From: Croceimicrobium hydrocarbonivorans
GTDB taxonomy: Bacteria > Bacteroidota > Bacteroidia > Flavobacteriales > Schleiferiaceae
DNA length: 64,000 nucleotides
Direction of reading: 5' to 3'
NCBI RefSeq assembly: GCF_014524565.1
Contig: NZ_CP060139.1
Location: 937,501-1,001,500, forward strand
Of the stretch, positions 27,686 through 36,031 are shown piece after piece. The notes below the pieces were generated by a model that was not told the origin of the DNA, did not search any database, and worked only from the letters and a program-made list of their open reading frames with translations. The first letter of the stretch is position 1. Each line of letters starts with the position of its first letter. Both the position numbers and the translations under genes were made by a program.

Positions 27686-27739
27686 CAAAACCTATACGCA
27701 ATGCCCTTCGGGACACTGCGCATAGCCAAACCGTAAGCC
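27680..27739 (+). other. attC site of C3 (class A), GTA core
   Basis: R'' GGCTAAC is complementary to head GTTAGCC and the match runs 10 bp. Arms CTATACGCAATGCCC and GGGACACTGCGCATAG. R' reads GTAAGCC instead of GTT. Confidence 0.9.
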
Positions 27740-27754
27740 ATTTGAAAAAACCAG

Positions 27755-28177
27755 ATGAAAAGAATTCTGACAATAACAATTCTTGGACTTTCAATAATAA
27801 GTTGCTCAGACAATAAGGGCGGGCTTGACGACAAAACTCAAACTTTGGAATTGACCTATATAGCCTGGGCTTGCGACTGTGCTAATTGGGCGACAAAAGA
27901 AGACCTTAACAAGTATGCTGACAATTTAGGAGACACATTAGCCAATCGAAGTATTTTCATTGAACCTGCTAACAAATCATTGGTATTGCCTGACACGCTC
28001 GGCTACAGTAATGACGTAATTAAATTCGAAGGACAATTCTACAATGAAAAAGGATTTCCGAAAAATTATCAATCTTTTGAAAACCCTGACAAAGCAAGAG
28101 TTTTTAGATACACAGGATACGAAGTAGTAAAAAGCAACTACAGGAAATATCAAGATTTTGGAACCAAAAGTGAATAA
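27755..28177 (+). CDS. Lipoprotein of unknown function (C4)
   Basis: A 140-residue lipoprotein (lipobox SIISC, Cys17). Conserved-looking features are a CDCANW motif (about 40-45) and a strand-rich middle ending in FRYTGYEVVKSNY. Proteins of this look are frequent in Bacteroidota genomes but have no function that I know. It starts 22 bp after an unusual GTAAGCC core. Confidence 0.78.
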   Translation: MKRILTITILGLSIISCSDNKGGLDDKTQTLELTYIAWACDCANWATKEDLNKYADNLGDTLANRSIFIEPANKSLVLPDTLGYSNDVIKFEGQFYNEKGFPKNYQSFENPDKARVFRYTGYEVVKSNYRKYQDFGTKSE

Positions 28178-28187
28178 AAAAAACGGC

Positions 28188-28317
28188 TTACAACACAGCA
28201 TATAGCTTATGGCGGGTAAACGGCTGCCAGCAAAGTTTTCATTCCGTAACCAAGTTTGGTTTCGGTGGACAGCAAAGTGCTTCGAAACCGCCACAAGCCA
28301 TATGAAAACCGTTGCAC
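28188..28317 (+). other. attC site of C4 (class B)
   Basis: R'' TTACAAC, R' GTTGCAC; arms GCATATAGCTTATGGCGG and CCGCCACAAGCCATATG. The extended tail GGCTTACAAC versus head GTAAGCC suggests the head lost TTG. Confidence 0.87.
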
Positions 28318-28350
28318 CCAATTTGACGAGCGCCCTAAGAAAGACATAAA

Positions 28351-28914
28351 ATGGAATTATTTAAAAGGATTATTGAAGTAGTTGACGCGAATCTGATTCA
28401 TAGTCTGATTCCAATAATTCTGATATTAATGCTTATCGAACTGATTTTCCAAAACCGATTTGAAACGAAAAAAGTCCTGAATTTAATTCGTAGGACAATC
28501 ATTATTTATACCATAGTAACATTTACTTTCTATCTGATTGGAATGGTTATGAATCCAGATGAACACGTCTTTATTAATCGAGCAACTGGATCTTATGCTT
28601 GGGCTTATTGGATAATGCTTTTGTCGGCTCTAATTTTACCTCTGACTTTATTCATTAAAAAATTAGCGTCAAGATTTTGGTATGTCCTATTGGTTGCGTT
28701 CGTTATAAAAAGCGGAATGTATTTTGAACGTTTTGTAATTATTACAACAAGCTTCCATAGAGGCTATCAAAAGGAAAATGGAAACGCTGGACTTTTCGAA
28801 TCAATATCGTATGGAATTGGAATATTCTTTTTGCAAAGTATAGTAATTGTGATACTGACATTGGGAATATTTGAAAAAAAAAAACTAGGTACAACACTGT
28901 ATAACAAATCATAG
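28351..28914 (+). CDS. Multi-pass membrane protein (C5)
   Basis: A 187-residue protein with about five hydrophobic helices (near 16-32, 44-66, 80-100, 110-124, 146-172) and basic loops. No transport or enzymatic motif is visible. Family unknown. The C-terminal basic tail (EKKKLGTTLYNKS) reads into the attC site. Confidence 0.7.
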   Translation: MELFKRIIEVVDANLIHSLIPIILILMLIELIFQNRFETKKVLNLIRRTIIIYTIVTFTFYLIGMVMNPDEHVFINRATGSYAWAYWIMLLSALILPLTLFIKKLASRFWYVLLVAFVIKSGMYFERFVIITTSFHRGYQKENGNAGLFESISYGIGIFFLQSIVIVILTLGIFEKKKLGTTLYNKS

Positions 28915-28956
28915 CCGCCTATCGGCAGGCTACGCTTATTATACTCAACGTTGGGC
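28889..28956 (+). other. attC site of C5
   Basis: R'' GTACAAC and R' GTTGGGC; arms ATAGCCGCCTATCGG/CAGGCTACG. Short (68 bp), overlapping the end of the cassette gene. Confidence 0.7.
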
Positions 28957-28965
28957 AACATTTGA

Positions 28966-29634
28966 ATGAAATACATCTCCATCATACTGACATTAACCTT
29001 TTTCCTGACTGGTGAACCTGGTTTTGGACAAGAACTACATTTTGGATATCATCTGGTAAATGAAGACAGTACACTTTCTCGGAACAACATAAAATCCTTG
29101 ACTGTAAAGAATTGTATTGGGAGTAGTTGCATGGAGGTCAATTACGAATTTAATTCTCTAGGACTTATTACTAAACTTGCTCCGGCAATCATCAATCCCT
29201 ATTCGACATGGGAATATTACCCAGACGGTAGAATAAAAGCTAAATACAGCAAGAATCACTGTTGTGATTCAGACACGATTTTTTCCTCGACACATTATGA
29301 GTATGGGTTCAATGATAACCTTAAATATGTGATCTATCGATCTTACAAAAATGGAATGGTGATTAAGGAAGACACCTTAGACAAGGAAAAAGAAGTTGAC
29401 CTGAAAAACTATCCAACCATTCGAAACGAAATAGGTCAAGTTATCGAACAGACCTTAACCGACTTATACTATCCATGTGGTATCGTATTCAAAGGAACTC
29501 ATAGAATTAGATACCACTATTTGGACAATGGACTTATCGATTATGGAAAAATCTACAACGACCAAGGTGAATTGATTGTAGACTTGAAATATGAATATGA
29601 AAAAGAAATAAAAACGTTGCCCAACAAAGGCTAA
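28966..29634 (+). CDS. Secreted protein with MORN/YD-like repeats (C6)
   Basis: A 222-residue exported protein (signal peptide about 1-21, MKYISIILTLTFFLTGEPGFG). It contains spaced aromatic/Gly repeats such as WEYYPDGRIKAKYS and YHYLDNGLIDYGKIYNDQGE, like the toxin-antidote MORN-variant or YD-type repeats of Bacteroidota. Likely periplasmic. Function unknown; C18 looks similar in style. Confidence 0.75.
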   Translation: MKYISIILTLTFFLTGEPGFGQELHFGYHLVNEDSTLSRNNIKSLTVKNCIGSSCMEVNYEFNSLGLITKLAPAIINPYSTWEYYPDGRIKAKYSKNHCCDSDTIFSSTHYEYGFNDNLKYVIYRSYKNGMVIKEDTLDKEKEVDLKNYPTIRNEIGQVIEQTLTDLYYPCGIVFKGTHRIRYHYLDNGLIDYGKIYNDQGELIVDLKYEYEKEIKTLPNKG

Positions 29635-29746
29635 AGCTAATGCGGTTGACGGGTAAACAGTAAATTACAAATTCTAACTAAAATCCGTCTCGGTCGACTT
29701 TAATTTGGGTTCCAAACCGGCACTAGCTTTAGCCGAGCCGTTAGCG
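29619..29746 (+). other. attC site of C6 (class G)
   Basis: R'' GCCCAAC, part of a 10-bp perfect complement to the head GTTGGGCAAC; R' GTTAGCG; arms GGCTAAAGCTA and TAGCTTTAGCC. Confidence 0.9.
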
Positions 29747-30104
29747 CGCAGCGCCGCAAACTTGGCGTGCTCACTATACCGTAGTCTTGGTGGATAACAA
29801 ATCGGTGTCATTAAAAGAAAAAAATCTGAAAAGCAGAGAGTTTGCGGAGAACCTTCTGGTTAAAAAGTGGGCGGAGCCCACGCCTTACCTTAAAGCAAAA
29901 CTCTGAGTGCTCAAGAATATCAGGACTTTGTGTGTTTCCTGGTTTTATAAATAATAATTCCAAGAAAGATTAAGCCGCTCGCTAACAACACCTATACCCT
30001 ATAAGGCTTCTATCTTACCCGGTAGAAATAACGATATTTAACAGATTACAAATCCAACGACATACCTACCGGCTTCGCAAGTCCTTACAAGGTATAGGCC
30101 GAAC
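29740..30104 (+). repeat. Small-ORF cassette C7 (diverged copy with open frame)
   Basis: A 365-bp diverged relative of cassettes C1 and C10. No conventional long gene is present in 29635-30125; the region holds an attC site, this cassette and its own attC. Confidence 0.85.
29787..29906 (+). CDS. Putative 39-residue peptide in cassette C7
   Basis: TTG at 29787 (or GTG at 29790) opens a frame ending TGA at 29904-29906: MVDNKSVSLKEKNLKSREFA, then ENLLVKKWAEPTPYLKAKL. The same amino acids, with mainly synonymous or conservative base changes, are readable in C1 and C10 despite their disruptions. The frame is open upstream back to 29745 and conservation extends there, so the true start is uncertain and may be missing. 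Confidence 0.5.
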   Translation: MVDNKSVSLKEKNLKSREFAENLLVKKWAEPTPYLKAKL

Positions 30105-30111
30105 GTTAGCT
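29980..30111 (+). other. attC site of C7 (class E)
   Basis: R'' CGCTAAC pairs with the head GTTAGCG; R' GTTAGCT. Arms CCTATACCCTATAAGG and CCTTACAAGGTATAGG. Confidence 0.88.
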
Positions 30112-30125
30112 GCTATTAGAAAGAA

Positions 30126-31052
30126 ATGGACGAAGGACTATTCAAACGACTAAACCTAAGAGACTTTTTGAAGGACTCTCCATTCCTTAATCCACTTAAG
30201 GAGCATTACCCTGATTACCTGAGACAACTACTTGAAAGAACCTTAGACTATTGGAACCAGAGAGAGTTAGAAAAAGCCAAAGAGCACATAGCGACATTTA
30301 ATTCAAACTTTGACGGCTTTCAAATAGGCAAGTTGATTGAGTTGGCTATTGACTTTAAAGAAATTGATGCTGAAAAGACAATTGTTTATTTAGATAGTAT
30401 TCCTGAAACCCAAAGAGAAGAAACTTCGACTGCATTCGCGTTTCATTTCGTTAAGGCGGTTTTGTATTTCAGTTTATGGGATATTGACAAAGCCCGAGAT
30501 GAGTGCGATAAGGCAATATCCTTTGACAACAAATTAGGAGTAACATACTACTTAAGGGGAACTTGTTATGCATTACGAGAATTGCACTCCAGAGCGATTC
30601 CAGATTATAAGAAAGCCTTAAAAGACGACTACAAAAAGAATGAGATTACCGCAAACCTTGCCTATAGTTATTTAAGAACTCAGAACCATAGGAAAGCACT
30701 ACGACTACACAAACGAATAGTCGACAAATTTCCCGAAAACGATAAAGTGCAATACAATACAGGCCTTTGTTTCAAGAGATTTAAGAAGCACAAGAAAGCA
30801 GTCAAGTATTTTAATAAAGCAATTCAATTGAATCCAGAAAATGCAGGATATAAGCTAACAAGGGGACGAGTCTTAATGAGACTAAAAAGACATAAGGAAG
30901 CTGAATCCGATTTACAGTTTGCATTTGACTCAAGCAATCAGATTTCAGGAGCATTACTAAGAATTAATTCTGAAGTCCTTGAAAACAAGATTTCTTCAAG
31001 ACAAGCGAATAAGAAAGTATTAGATTTAATAAGAAATAAAAACAGCAGCTAA
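30126..31052 (+). CDS. Cytosolic TPR protein (C8)
   Basis: A 308-residue protein without signal peptide, built of tetratricopeptide repeats from about residue 110 onward (YYLRGTCYALRELHSRAIPD, FKKHKKAVKYFNKAIQLNPE and so on). Probably a protein-protein interaction scaffold. The stop codon TAA is supplied by the R'' box. Head and tail of this cassette match over 10 bp. Confidence 0.85.
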   Translation: MDEGLFKRLNLRDFLKDSPFLNPLKEHYPDYLRQLLERTLDYWNQRELEKAKEHIATFNSNFDGFQIGKLIELAIDFKEIDAEKTIVYLDSIPETQREETSTAFAFHFVKAVLYFSLWDIDKARDECDKAISFDNKLGVTYYLRGTCYALRELHSRAIPDYKKALKDDYKKNEITANLAYSYLRTQNHRKALRLHKRIVDKFPENDKVQYNTGLCFKRFKKHKKAVKYFNKAIQLNPENAGYKLTRGRVLMRLKRHKEAESDLQFAFDSSNQISGALLRINSEVLENKISSRQANKKVLDLIRNKNSS

Positions 31053-31112
31053 CAAAACCTATAAGCAATAGCGCCCTGCGGGACACTACTGCTCATAGCC
31101 AAACCGTTGTAG
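31047..31112 (+). other. attC site of C8 (class A)
   Basis: R'' AGCTAAC, 10-bp complement to head GTTAGCTGCT; R' GTTGTAG; arms CTATAAGCAATAG and CTACTGCTCATAG. Confidence 0.9.
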
Positions 31113-31130
31113 AGCATTTAAAGAAACGAG

Positions 31131-31583
31131 ATGATAATACTAAATGTATCCTTTGGCATTTACGCCTTCCTTCCACAAGGATGGTTATTTATGATTACGA
31201 TAATTCTAATTGAATGCCTTGGACTAAGCTACCTTTTGACTAAAAAATGGTACGATGGAAAAGCATTCAAGACTGCAATTTTCTCTAATCTGATTAGCGG
31301 AATATTCGGTATTGTAACTTCGATGATTCTAAATGGTGGATGGTGGTTAGTGGTTTGGTTTCCTTGGGTAAGTGACAATGAAGTAAGTGGAACGAAAGGA
31401 TTCAAATGGTTAGCAATTTTTTATGCAATTGCTTTTGTATTAACCTTACTCATTGAAGGATTAGTGAATTACTTAATGTTGAAAAAAGATTATAAGAAGC
31501 CCCAAATTCTTCTGACAACATTAATTGTAAATATCATTAGCTATGTAATTGGATCGTTAGCTATGTATTCATACAGCTTTTAG
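31131..31583 (+). CDS. Small four-helix membrane protein (C9)
   Basis: A 150-residue protein with about four transmembrane helices (near 2-30, 44-64, 86-110, 122-146) and a Trp-rich extracytoplasmic stretch (GGWWLVVWFPWVSD). No motif is recognised. Starts 25 bp after the core site; cassette head and tail match over 10 bp. Confidence 0.75.
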   Translation: MIILNVSFGIYAFLPQGWLFMITIILIECLGLSYLLTKKWYDGKAFKTAIFSNLISGIFGIVTSMILNGGWWLVVWFPWVSDNEVSGTKGFKWLAIFYAIAFVLTLLIEGLVNYLMLKKDYKKPQILLTTLIVNIISYVIGSLAMYSYSF

Positions 31584-31600
31584 AAAAATGAAAAAACGCT

Positions 31601-31660
31601 CTACAACAAAACCTATACGCAATGCCCTTCGGGACACTGCGCATAGCCAAACCGTTAGCG
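31601..31660 (+). other. attC site of C9 (class A)
   Basis: R'' CTACAAC, 10-bp complement to head GTTGTAGAGC; R' GTTAGCG; arms CTATACGCAATGCCC and GGGACACTGCGCATAG. Confidence 0.92.
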
Positions 31661-32029
31661 CGCAGCGCCCACAGCACCGCAAACCTTGCGTGCTCATTTC
31701 ACCGTTGTCTTGGTGGAAAACAAATCAGCGTCGTTAAAAGAATAAAATCTGGAAGCTGAGGGTTTGCGGAGAACCTTCTGGTTAAAAAATGGGCGGAGCC
31801 TAGTCCTTACCTTAAAGCAAGACTTTGAGCGCTCAATAATATCAGGACTTTAGGTGATTTCCTGGTTTTATAATAAAAATAGGTGTGGAAAGATTAAGCC
31901 GCTCGCTAACAACACCTATACCTTATAAGGCTACTTTCATTCCCGGTAGAAATTACGATATTTAACTGATCTATAAATCCAAAGGCATACCTAACGGCTT
32001 CGCTAGTCCTTACAAGGTATAGGCCGAAC
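31654..32029 (+). repeat. Small-ORF cassette C10 (copy 3, same as C1)
   Basis: 376 bp, differing from 24641-25016 by one base. It carries the same stop and one-base deletion in the small frame, so it was duplicated after the frame broke. It sits 7 kb from copy 1 with nine cassettes between. Confidence 0.93.
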
Positions 32030-32036
32030 GTTAGCA
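31904..32036 (+). other. attC site of C10 (class E)
   Basis: R'' CGCTAAC pairs with head GTTAGCG; R' GTTAGCA; same arms as the site at 24891. Confidence 0.88.
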
Positions 32037-32053
32037 CACATAAAAGAACAAGA

Positions 32054-32683
32054 ATGGCAACATGGACAAGATTTTATATTAACTCTTCAAATTCTGAAAA
32101 AACAACTAATATTTTAAAAGAACTTTCAGGAATCACAGAGTCATCTAATGGAAATATACCTGCAGATTTTCATGATTCGTTTTTAATGGATGAAAAAGCC
32201 AACCCTAATTATATCCTATTCTCTGAAATACAGAAAAACTGGATTACAGTGCTTTATAATTCTGACAGTAAAATTGAAAGTTGGGCTCAACGAATTTCAG
32301 AAGAACTCAATTGCATTGTCATTGTCACAATCGGACAGAATACAGTAGATTATTACTACTTTTCTCAATTTCTAAATGGTGAAAAGAAAAGAGAAATTGA
32401 AGTTTGCTATGGAGACGATATTGAACCAATAAATTTTGGAGCTCCCTATGATTTTGAAGAAGAAGAGCCTGGTGAAAAGCAAGAATATGACGATGAGATA
32501 TCATATCTATTTGACTTTGATAGTCTAGAAAGATATTCTCAAAATTTTGGACTTGAAATTCAGTCTGATTGGGATAATATCACTTGGACAATTCTTAAAG
32601 GGGTTCAAAGTCAAAAGACTACAAAAGATTTTATCGACCAACATCTGAGAGGCATTAAGAAACCTTGGTGGAAGTTCTGGTAA
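32054..32683 (+). CDS. Hypothetical acidic cytosolic protein (C11)
   Basis: A 209-residue soluble protein, strongly acidic in the middle (DFEEEEPGEKQEYDDE, about 135-150), ending in the aromatic tail KKPWWKFW. The N-terminal half (RFYINSSNSEKTTNILKELS) has the strand-helix pattern seen in several immunity-like proteins; that is only an impression. Head and tail match over 10 bp. Confidence 0.75.
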   Translation: MATWTRFYINSSNSEKTTNILKELSGITESSNGNIPADFHDSFLMDEKANPNYILFSEIQKNWITVLYNSDSKIESWAQRISEELNCIVIVTIGQNTVDYYYFSQFLNGEKKREIEVCYGDDIEPINFGAPYDFEEEEPGEKQEYDDEISYLFDFDSLERYSQNFGLEIQSDWDNITWTILKGVQSQKTTKDFIDQHLRGIKKPWWKFW

Positions 32684-32696
32684 AATAAAAAACGTG

Positions 32697-32893
32697 TGCT
32701 AACAAGATGTATAGCCAATAGGGCAATTTGGAATAAATTGAAAGTCCTGTTCTTTTAGCAGGCAACGCCAAAACAAAGTTTTGACGTTTAACAAAAAGAA
32801 AATTAAAAGTAAAAACGTTTGTTTTGGCTTAGCGGTAAACCGAAAGTAAAACGCTTCCAATCTGCCCTACTGTCCATACACAGACCGTTACCA
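32697..32893 (+). other. attC site of C11 (class C, 197 bp)
   Basis: R'' TGCTAAC, 10-bp complement to head GTTAGCACAC; R' GTTACCA; arms GTATAGCCAATAGGGC and GCCCTACTGTCCATAC. Long inner spacer with AAAACAAAGTTTTGA and CAAAACAAACG-type partners. Confidence 0.87.
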
Positions 32894-32907
32894 CCAATTA
32901 AAAAAGA

Positions 32908-33495
32908 ATGAAGTTCAAATTTCAAATTATCATTTCCATATTCTGTTTTCTTGTACTCACTTCTTGTAAACAGAATGTTACTGTTGAAGATGATAAAGGA
33001 AATTCACTTGAATTCGAAATCACCAACATTGAACTTACTTCAAGCGAAAAAGAAGCTCGGAAAGACAGTCTTATCATTCGTAACATCAATAAATTCTTAA
33101 AGGAGAATAACTCAGCAGTCGTACAGAACTACTTCTTTCTGTGTGACACTTTAAACATTCAACCTTTTAGAGATTATAATCCACAACACAAAAATTCGAA
33201 CATTAACATTCATCTTGGCAAAAAGGAAGTATCTATCCGACCATTACCTGGATCTTATAGAATTGAAGACGGGCCATTTGGACAATATAAAATTACAGAT
33301 GACAGCCTCGGAACATTTCATAGCTATGTCATTGAAATTAGATTAACCGATGATTTCGAAGTTCAAGACTATCATTCTACTTTACGGTTTTCCAAAAATG
33401 TAGGCGGAATTAACAGATTAAGTTTCAAGCGAGATATTGAATCAGATGAACAATACTTAATCGAAGAGAAAAAAGAAAAAAATAACTGGTGGTAA
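32908..33495 (+). CDS. Lipoprotein of unknown function (C12)
   Basis: A 195-residue lipoprotein (lipobox VLTSC, Cys20) with alternating charged strands, ending in EEKKEKNNWW. The stop codon overlaps the R'' box. Head and tail match over 10 bp. No recognised domain. Confidence 0.78.
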   Translation: MKFKFQIIISIFCFLVLTSCKQNVTVEDDKGNSLEFEITNIELTSSEKEARKDSLIIRNINKFLKENNSAVVQNYFFLCDTLNIQPFRDYNPQHKNSNINIHLGKKEVSIRPLPGSYRIEDGPFGQYKITDDSLGTFHSYVIEIRLTDDFEVQDYHSTLRFSKNVGGINRLSFKRDIESDEQYLIEEKKEKNNWW

Positions 33496-33639
33496 CAAAG
33501 CATATAGCTTATGGCGGGTGAACAGCTGCCAGCAAGCCTGCCTGCCGACAAGCAGGGTTTTCGCTCCATAGCCAGCTCAGGTTTCGGTGGACAGGAAAAT
33601 TCTTCGAAACAGCCACAAGCCATATTCAAACCGTTAGGC
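33490..33639 (+). other. attC site of C12 (class B)
   Basis: R'' TGGTAAC, 10-bp complement to head GTTACCACCA; R' GTTAGGC; arms GCATATAGCTTATGG and CCACAAGCCATATTC. Confidence 0.92.
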
Positions 33640-33664
33640 ACAAGCTAAAACAACAGGAACAGAA

Positions 33665-34387
33665 ATGACACCAAAACAACAATTAGAATCAATCCTCTCA
33701 AATGAATACGAATCGGAAGACGGAGAGTTGTATAGGGTTGAATTGTTGGACGGTATGACGGACAGCGAAATAGAAAACCTAAAAAATCAACTTCCTAATA
33801 ATTTTTTACCGAACGAAATCGAAAAATTACTGAGATTCAGTAAAGGTTTTGAATTCTATGGACTTGAAGAAGTCCGTTTTGATGCATTTGGTCATTTCGG
33901 ATTTGAAGAAATGTTCCCAAACTCAATCCAACTCGCAGGAGATGGATTTGGAAATTTTTGGATTTTGGATATTGACTCAAAAGGAAACTGGAATTCAGTT
34001 TACTATGTCTGTCACGATCCTGCTGTATTAGTGAAACACTCTGAAAATTTATCGGAATTCATAAAACACGTTGACGAATTCGGACAAAAAGGAAATCAAT
34101 CCAACTTAGACATTATTCACGAAAAGACCGTAATGGACATTTGGAGCGAAAAAGTCGGGATAATGAAAAAAAATGAAAAGGACTATGACTCTGAAAACGA
34201 ACAAGTTGAATTGCCTGAATTGTTTTTAGTAGCAGACTTGACTGATAAACCAATAAAAACAGGGTTTCCTTGGGGAAAATCAGGTCCGAACACAAAAATT
34301 ACAAGACCGACTGACGAACCGGTTTGGATTGTTGAGAAACGAGTGAAACAAGGTTTTCTATCAAGACTTTTTGGTGGAAAGAAATAA
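33665..34387 (+). CDS. SMI1/KNR4 (SUKH) family protein (C13)
   Basis: A 240-residue cytosolic protein. Residues about 28-145 have the SUKH signature: an LP.nFLPNEIEKLLRFSKGFEFYG start, then FPNSIQLAGDGFGNFWILDI and VYYVCHDPAVLVKHSENLSEFI. SUKH proteins often act as immunity proteins against contact-dependent or polymorphic toxins; no toxin gene is adjacent here. The C-terminal region ends in FLSRLFGGKK. Confidence 0.82.
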   Translation: MTPKQQLESILSNEYESEDGELYRVELLDGMTDSEIENLKNQLPNNFLPNEIEKLLRFSKGFEFYGLEEVRFDAFGHFGFEEMFPNSIQLAGDGFGNFWILDIDSKGNWNSVYYVCHDPAVLVKHSENLSEFIKHVDEFGQKGNQSNLDIIHEKTVMDIWSEKVGIMKKNEKDYDSENEQVELPELFLVADLTDKPIKTGFPWGKSGPNTKITRPTDEPVWIVEKRVKQGFLSRLFGGKK

Positions 34388-34396
34388 AATGCCAGT

Positions 34397-34524
34397 GCCT
34401 AACAAAAACTATAAGCAAGCGGGGCGACAGTGAAAAACGAAACGATAAACTATTAACTAACTTTAGGCTCGGTTGACAGGAAAGTGCTTCTAAAGCCCGC
34501 CTGCTCATAGTCAAACCGTTGTGT
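34397..34524 (+). other. attC site of C13 (class D)
   Basis: R'' GCCTAAC, 9-bp complement to the head GTTAGGCAC; R' GTTGTGT; arms CTATAAGCAAGCGGG and CCCGCCTGCTCATAG. Confidence 0.88.
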
Positions 34525-34535
34525 GGCATTAAAAA

Positions 34536-35069
34536 ATGAAGAACTTAAAATACATATTGACATTTTTACTGACGGCTTTAATTTTTTCAGCGTGTAATCA
34601 ATCGACTGACAAAAAATCTGAAAAAGCTGCAGAAAATGAAGAAGTAGTTAAGTCCAAAAACGTTACTGAAACTATTTCAACAGACATTAACAAACTTGAA
34701 AAATTACTTGACCTTTCGGCTTATAGACCTACTTCTGTAAAATTCAAGTATATCTATATTAACAATTCAGGTCAAAACGAGCGAATTTCAGTTCCCGGAC
34801 CATCTGACTACACACTAGAAGCCCTTTTGTACTTTGATACAGTCACAATGGAGAAATTCTATGAGTTTGACAGAAATGCTGAATATGACGCTCCAAATTT
34901 CAAGAAAGAGCAATTCAATTTTGATTGGCTTCCAAACGATATACAAGAAGAATTATTGAATAGTAATCTAAACTACCACGGACATCCTGACTTCTTTTTT
35001 GGAACAGGTAACAATGGTAAATCTTGGTATTTAGAGAACAAAATATTGATAAGAAAAGAGACGAATTAA
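34536..35069 (+). CDS. Lipoprotein of unknown function (C14)
   Basis: A 177-residue lipoprotein (lipobox LIFSAC, Cys20) with a Lys/Glu-rich linker then a compact domain containing FDWLPNDIQEELL and GHPDFFFGTGNNGKSWYLEN. Head and tail match over 10 bp. Family unknown. Confidence 0.78.
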   Translation: MKNLKYILTFLLTALIFSACNQSTDKKSEKAAENEEVVKSKNVTETISTDINKLEKLLDLSAYRPTSVKFKYIYINNSGQNERISVPGPSDYTLEALLYFDTVTMEKFYEFDRNAEYDAPNFKKEQFNFDWLPNDIQEELLNSNLNYHGHPDFFFGTGNNGKSWYLENKILIRKETN

Positions 35070-35081
35070 AATAAAAACGCC

Positions 35082-35231
35082 ACACAACAACGCATATAGC
35101 TTATGGCGGGTGAACAGCTGCCAGCAAGCTTACCTGCCGACAAGCAGGGTTTTCGCTCCATAGCCAGCTTAGGTTTCGGTGGACAGGAAAGTGCTTCAAA
35201 ACCGCCACAAGCCATATCCAAACCGTTGGCA
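35082..35231 (+). other. attC site of C14 (class B)
   Basis: R'' ACACAAC, 10-bp complement to head GTTGTGTGGC; R' GTTGGCA; arms GCATATAGCTTATGGCGG and CCGCCACAAGCCATATCC. Confidence 0.92.
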
Positions 35232-35241
35232 GCAATATAAA

Positions 35242-35886
35242 ATGAAGACCGTTTTCAAAATAATATTAGTCGTATTGACATTCGCAGTTCTTGGAATACT
35301 GTACTTTGCTAGATACACGACTATTAAATCAGGTTCGGACGAAATCCTATTCTTTAATCCATTCACAATTGACGAAGTTGGTTTCAGAGACAATTATGAA
35401 ACTGCAATTGCGTATATTAAAAAAGGCGACAACTCCACTGCTAGGAAATATTTTGAGAAAGCAATTAAATATCGTGGATCCCACAACGAGCGAGTAAGAG
35501 AGAATATTTACTCGGACGGAAATGGATTATGGGAATACAAACAAGATAAGCTTTTGAAATTCTCACATTGCTACGAAAACCTTGGAATGCTCGATAGTGC
35601 GATGACCTGCCTCGAACCAGCACTATACAATTTTGAACGATACCATTTTCCGACAGAAGACCAATTCTTCCGAATTGCGATAGAGAAATATGGAAAAGAC
35701 GAAGTAATTAATGAACTAGTATTAGCTCTGGCTCATATCCAAGAAATTGACTGTTTCATGTGTATGGACTATTACATTGAGTTTAAAGGAATAAAAGTTG
35801 GACTTGACATTAACGACATAGAAGTTGACAAAAATGAACTCTTTGAAAAATTAAAGAAAAAATACTGTGACCAACAAAGCATATAG
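35242..35886 (+). CDS. Membrane-anchored TPR-like protein (C15)
   Basis: A 214-residue protein with an N-terminal membrane anchor (about 6-24) followed by helical repeats (YETAIAYIKKGDNSTARKYF, LKFSHCYENLGMLDSAMTCL). I use the ATG at 35242, directly after the cassette head, rather than an in-frame ATG in the preceding attC. The C-terminus (KYCDQQSI) is encoded by attC sequence. Confidence 0.78.
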   Translation: MKTVFKIILVVLTFAVLGILYFARYTTIKSGSDEILFFNPFTIDEVGFRDNYETAIAYIKKGDNSTARKYFEKAIKYRGSHNERVRENIYSDGNGLWEYKQDKLLKFSHCYENLGMLDSAMTCLEPALYNFERYHFPTEDQFFRIAIEKYGKDEVINELVLALAHIQEIDCFMCMDYYIEFKGIKVGLDINDIEVDKNELFEKLKKKYCDQQSI

Positions 35887-36019
35887 CTTATGGCGGGTTA
35901 ACGGTTGCCAGCAAGCTTGCCGCCGACAAGCAGGGTTTTCGCGCTCCGTAGCCAGCTTTGGTTTATGTGGACAGGAAAGTGCTTCGAATCCGCCACAAGC
36001 CATATGCAAACCGTTAACA
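35869..36019 (+). other. attC site of C15 (class B)
   Basis: R'' GACCAAC only partly complements the head GTTGGCA; R' GTTAACA; arms GCATATAGCTTATGGCGG and CCGCCACAAGCCATATGC. It overlaps the gene's last six codons. Confidence 0.85.
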
Positions 36020-36031
36020 AAAATTAAAACA

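Noticed and set aside
35867-36031. Longer reading frame for C16 starting in the preceding attC (likewise at 35179, 38501, 40544, 47270, 52848, 54391)
   Set aside because: These extensions translate attC arms (for example CQQACRRQAGFS) and hide good signal peptides; the first ATG after the core is the sensible start.
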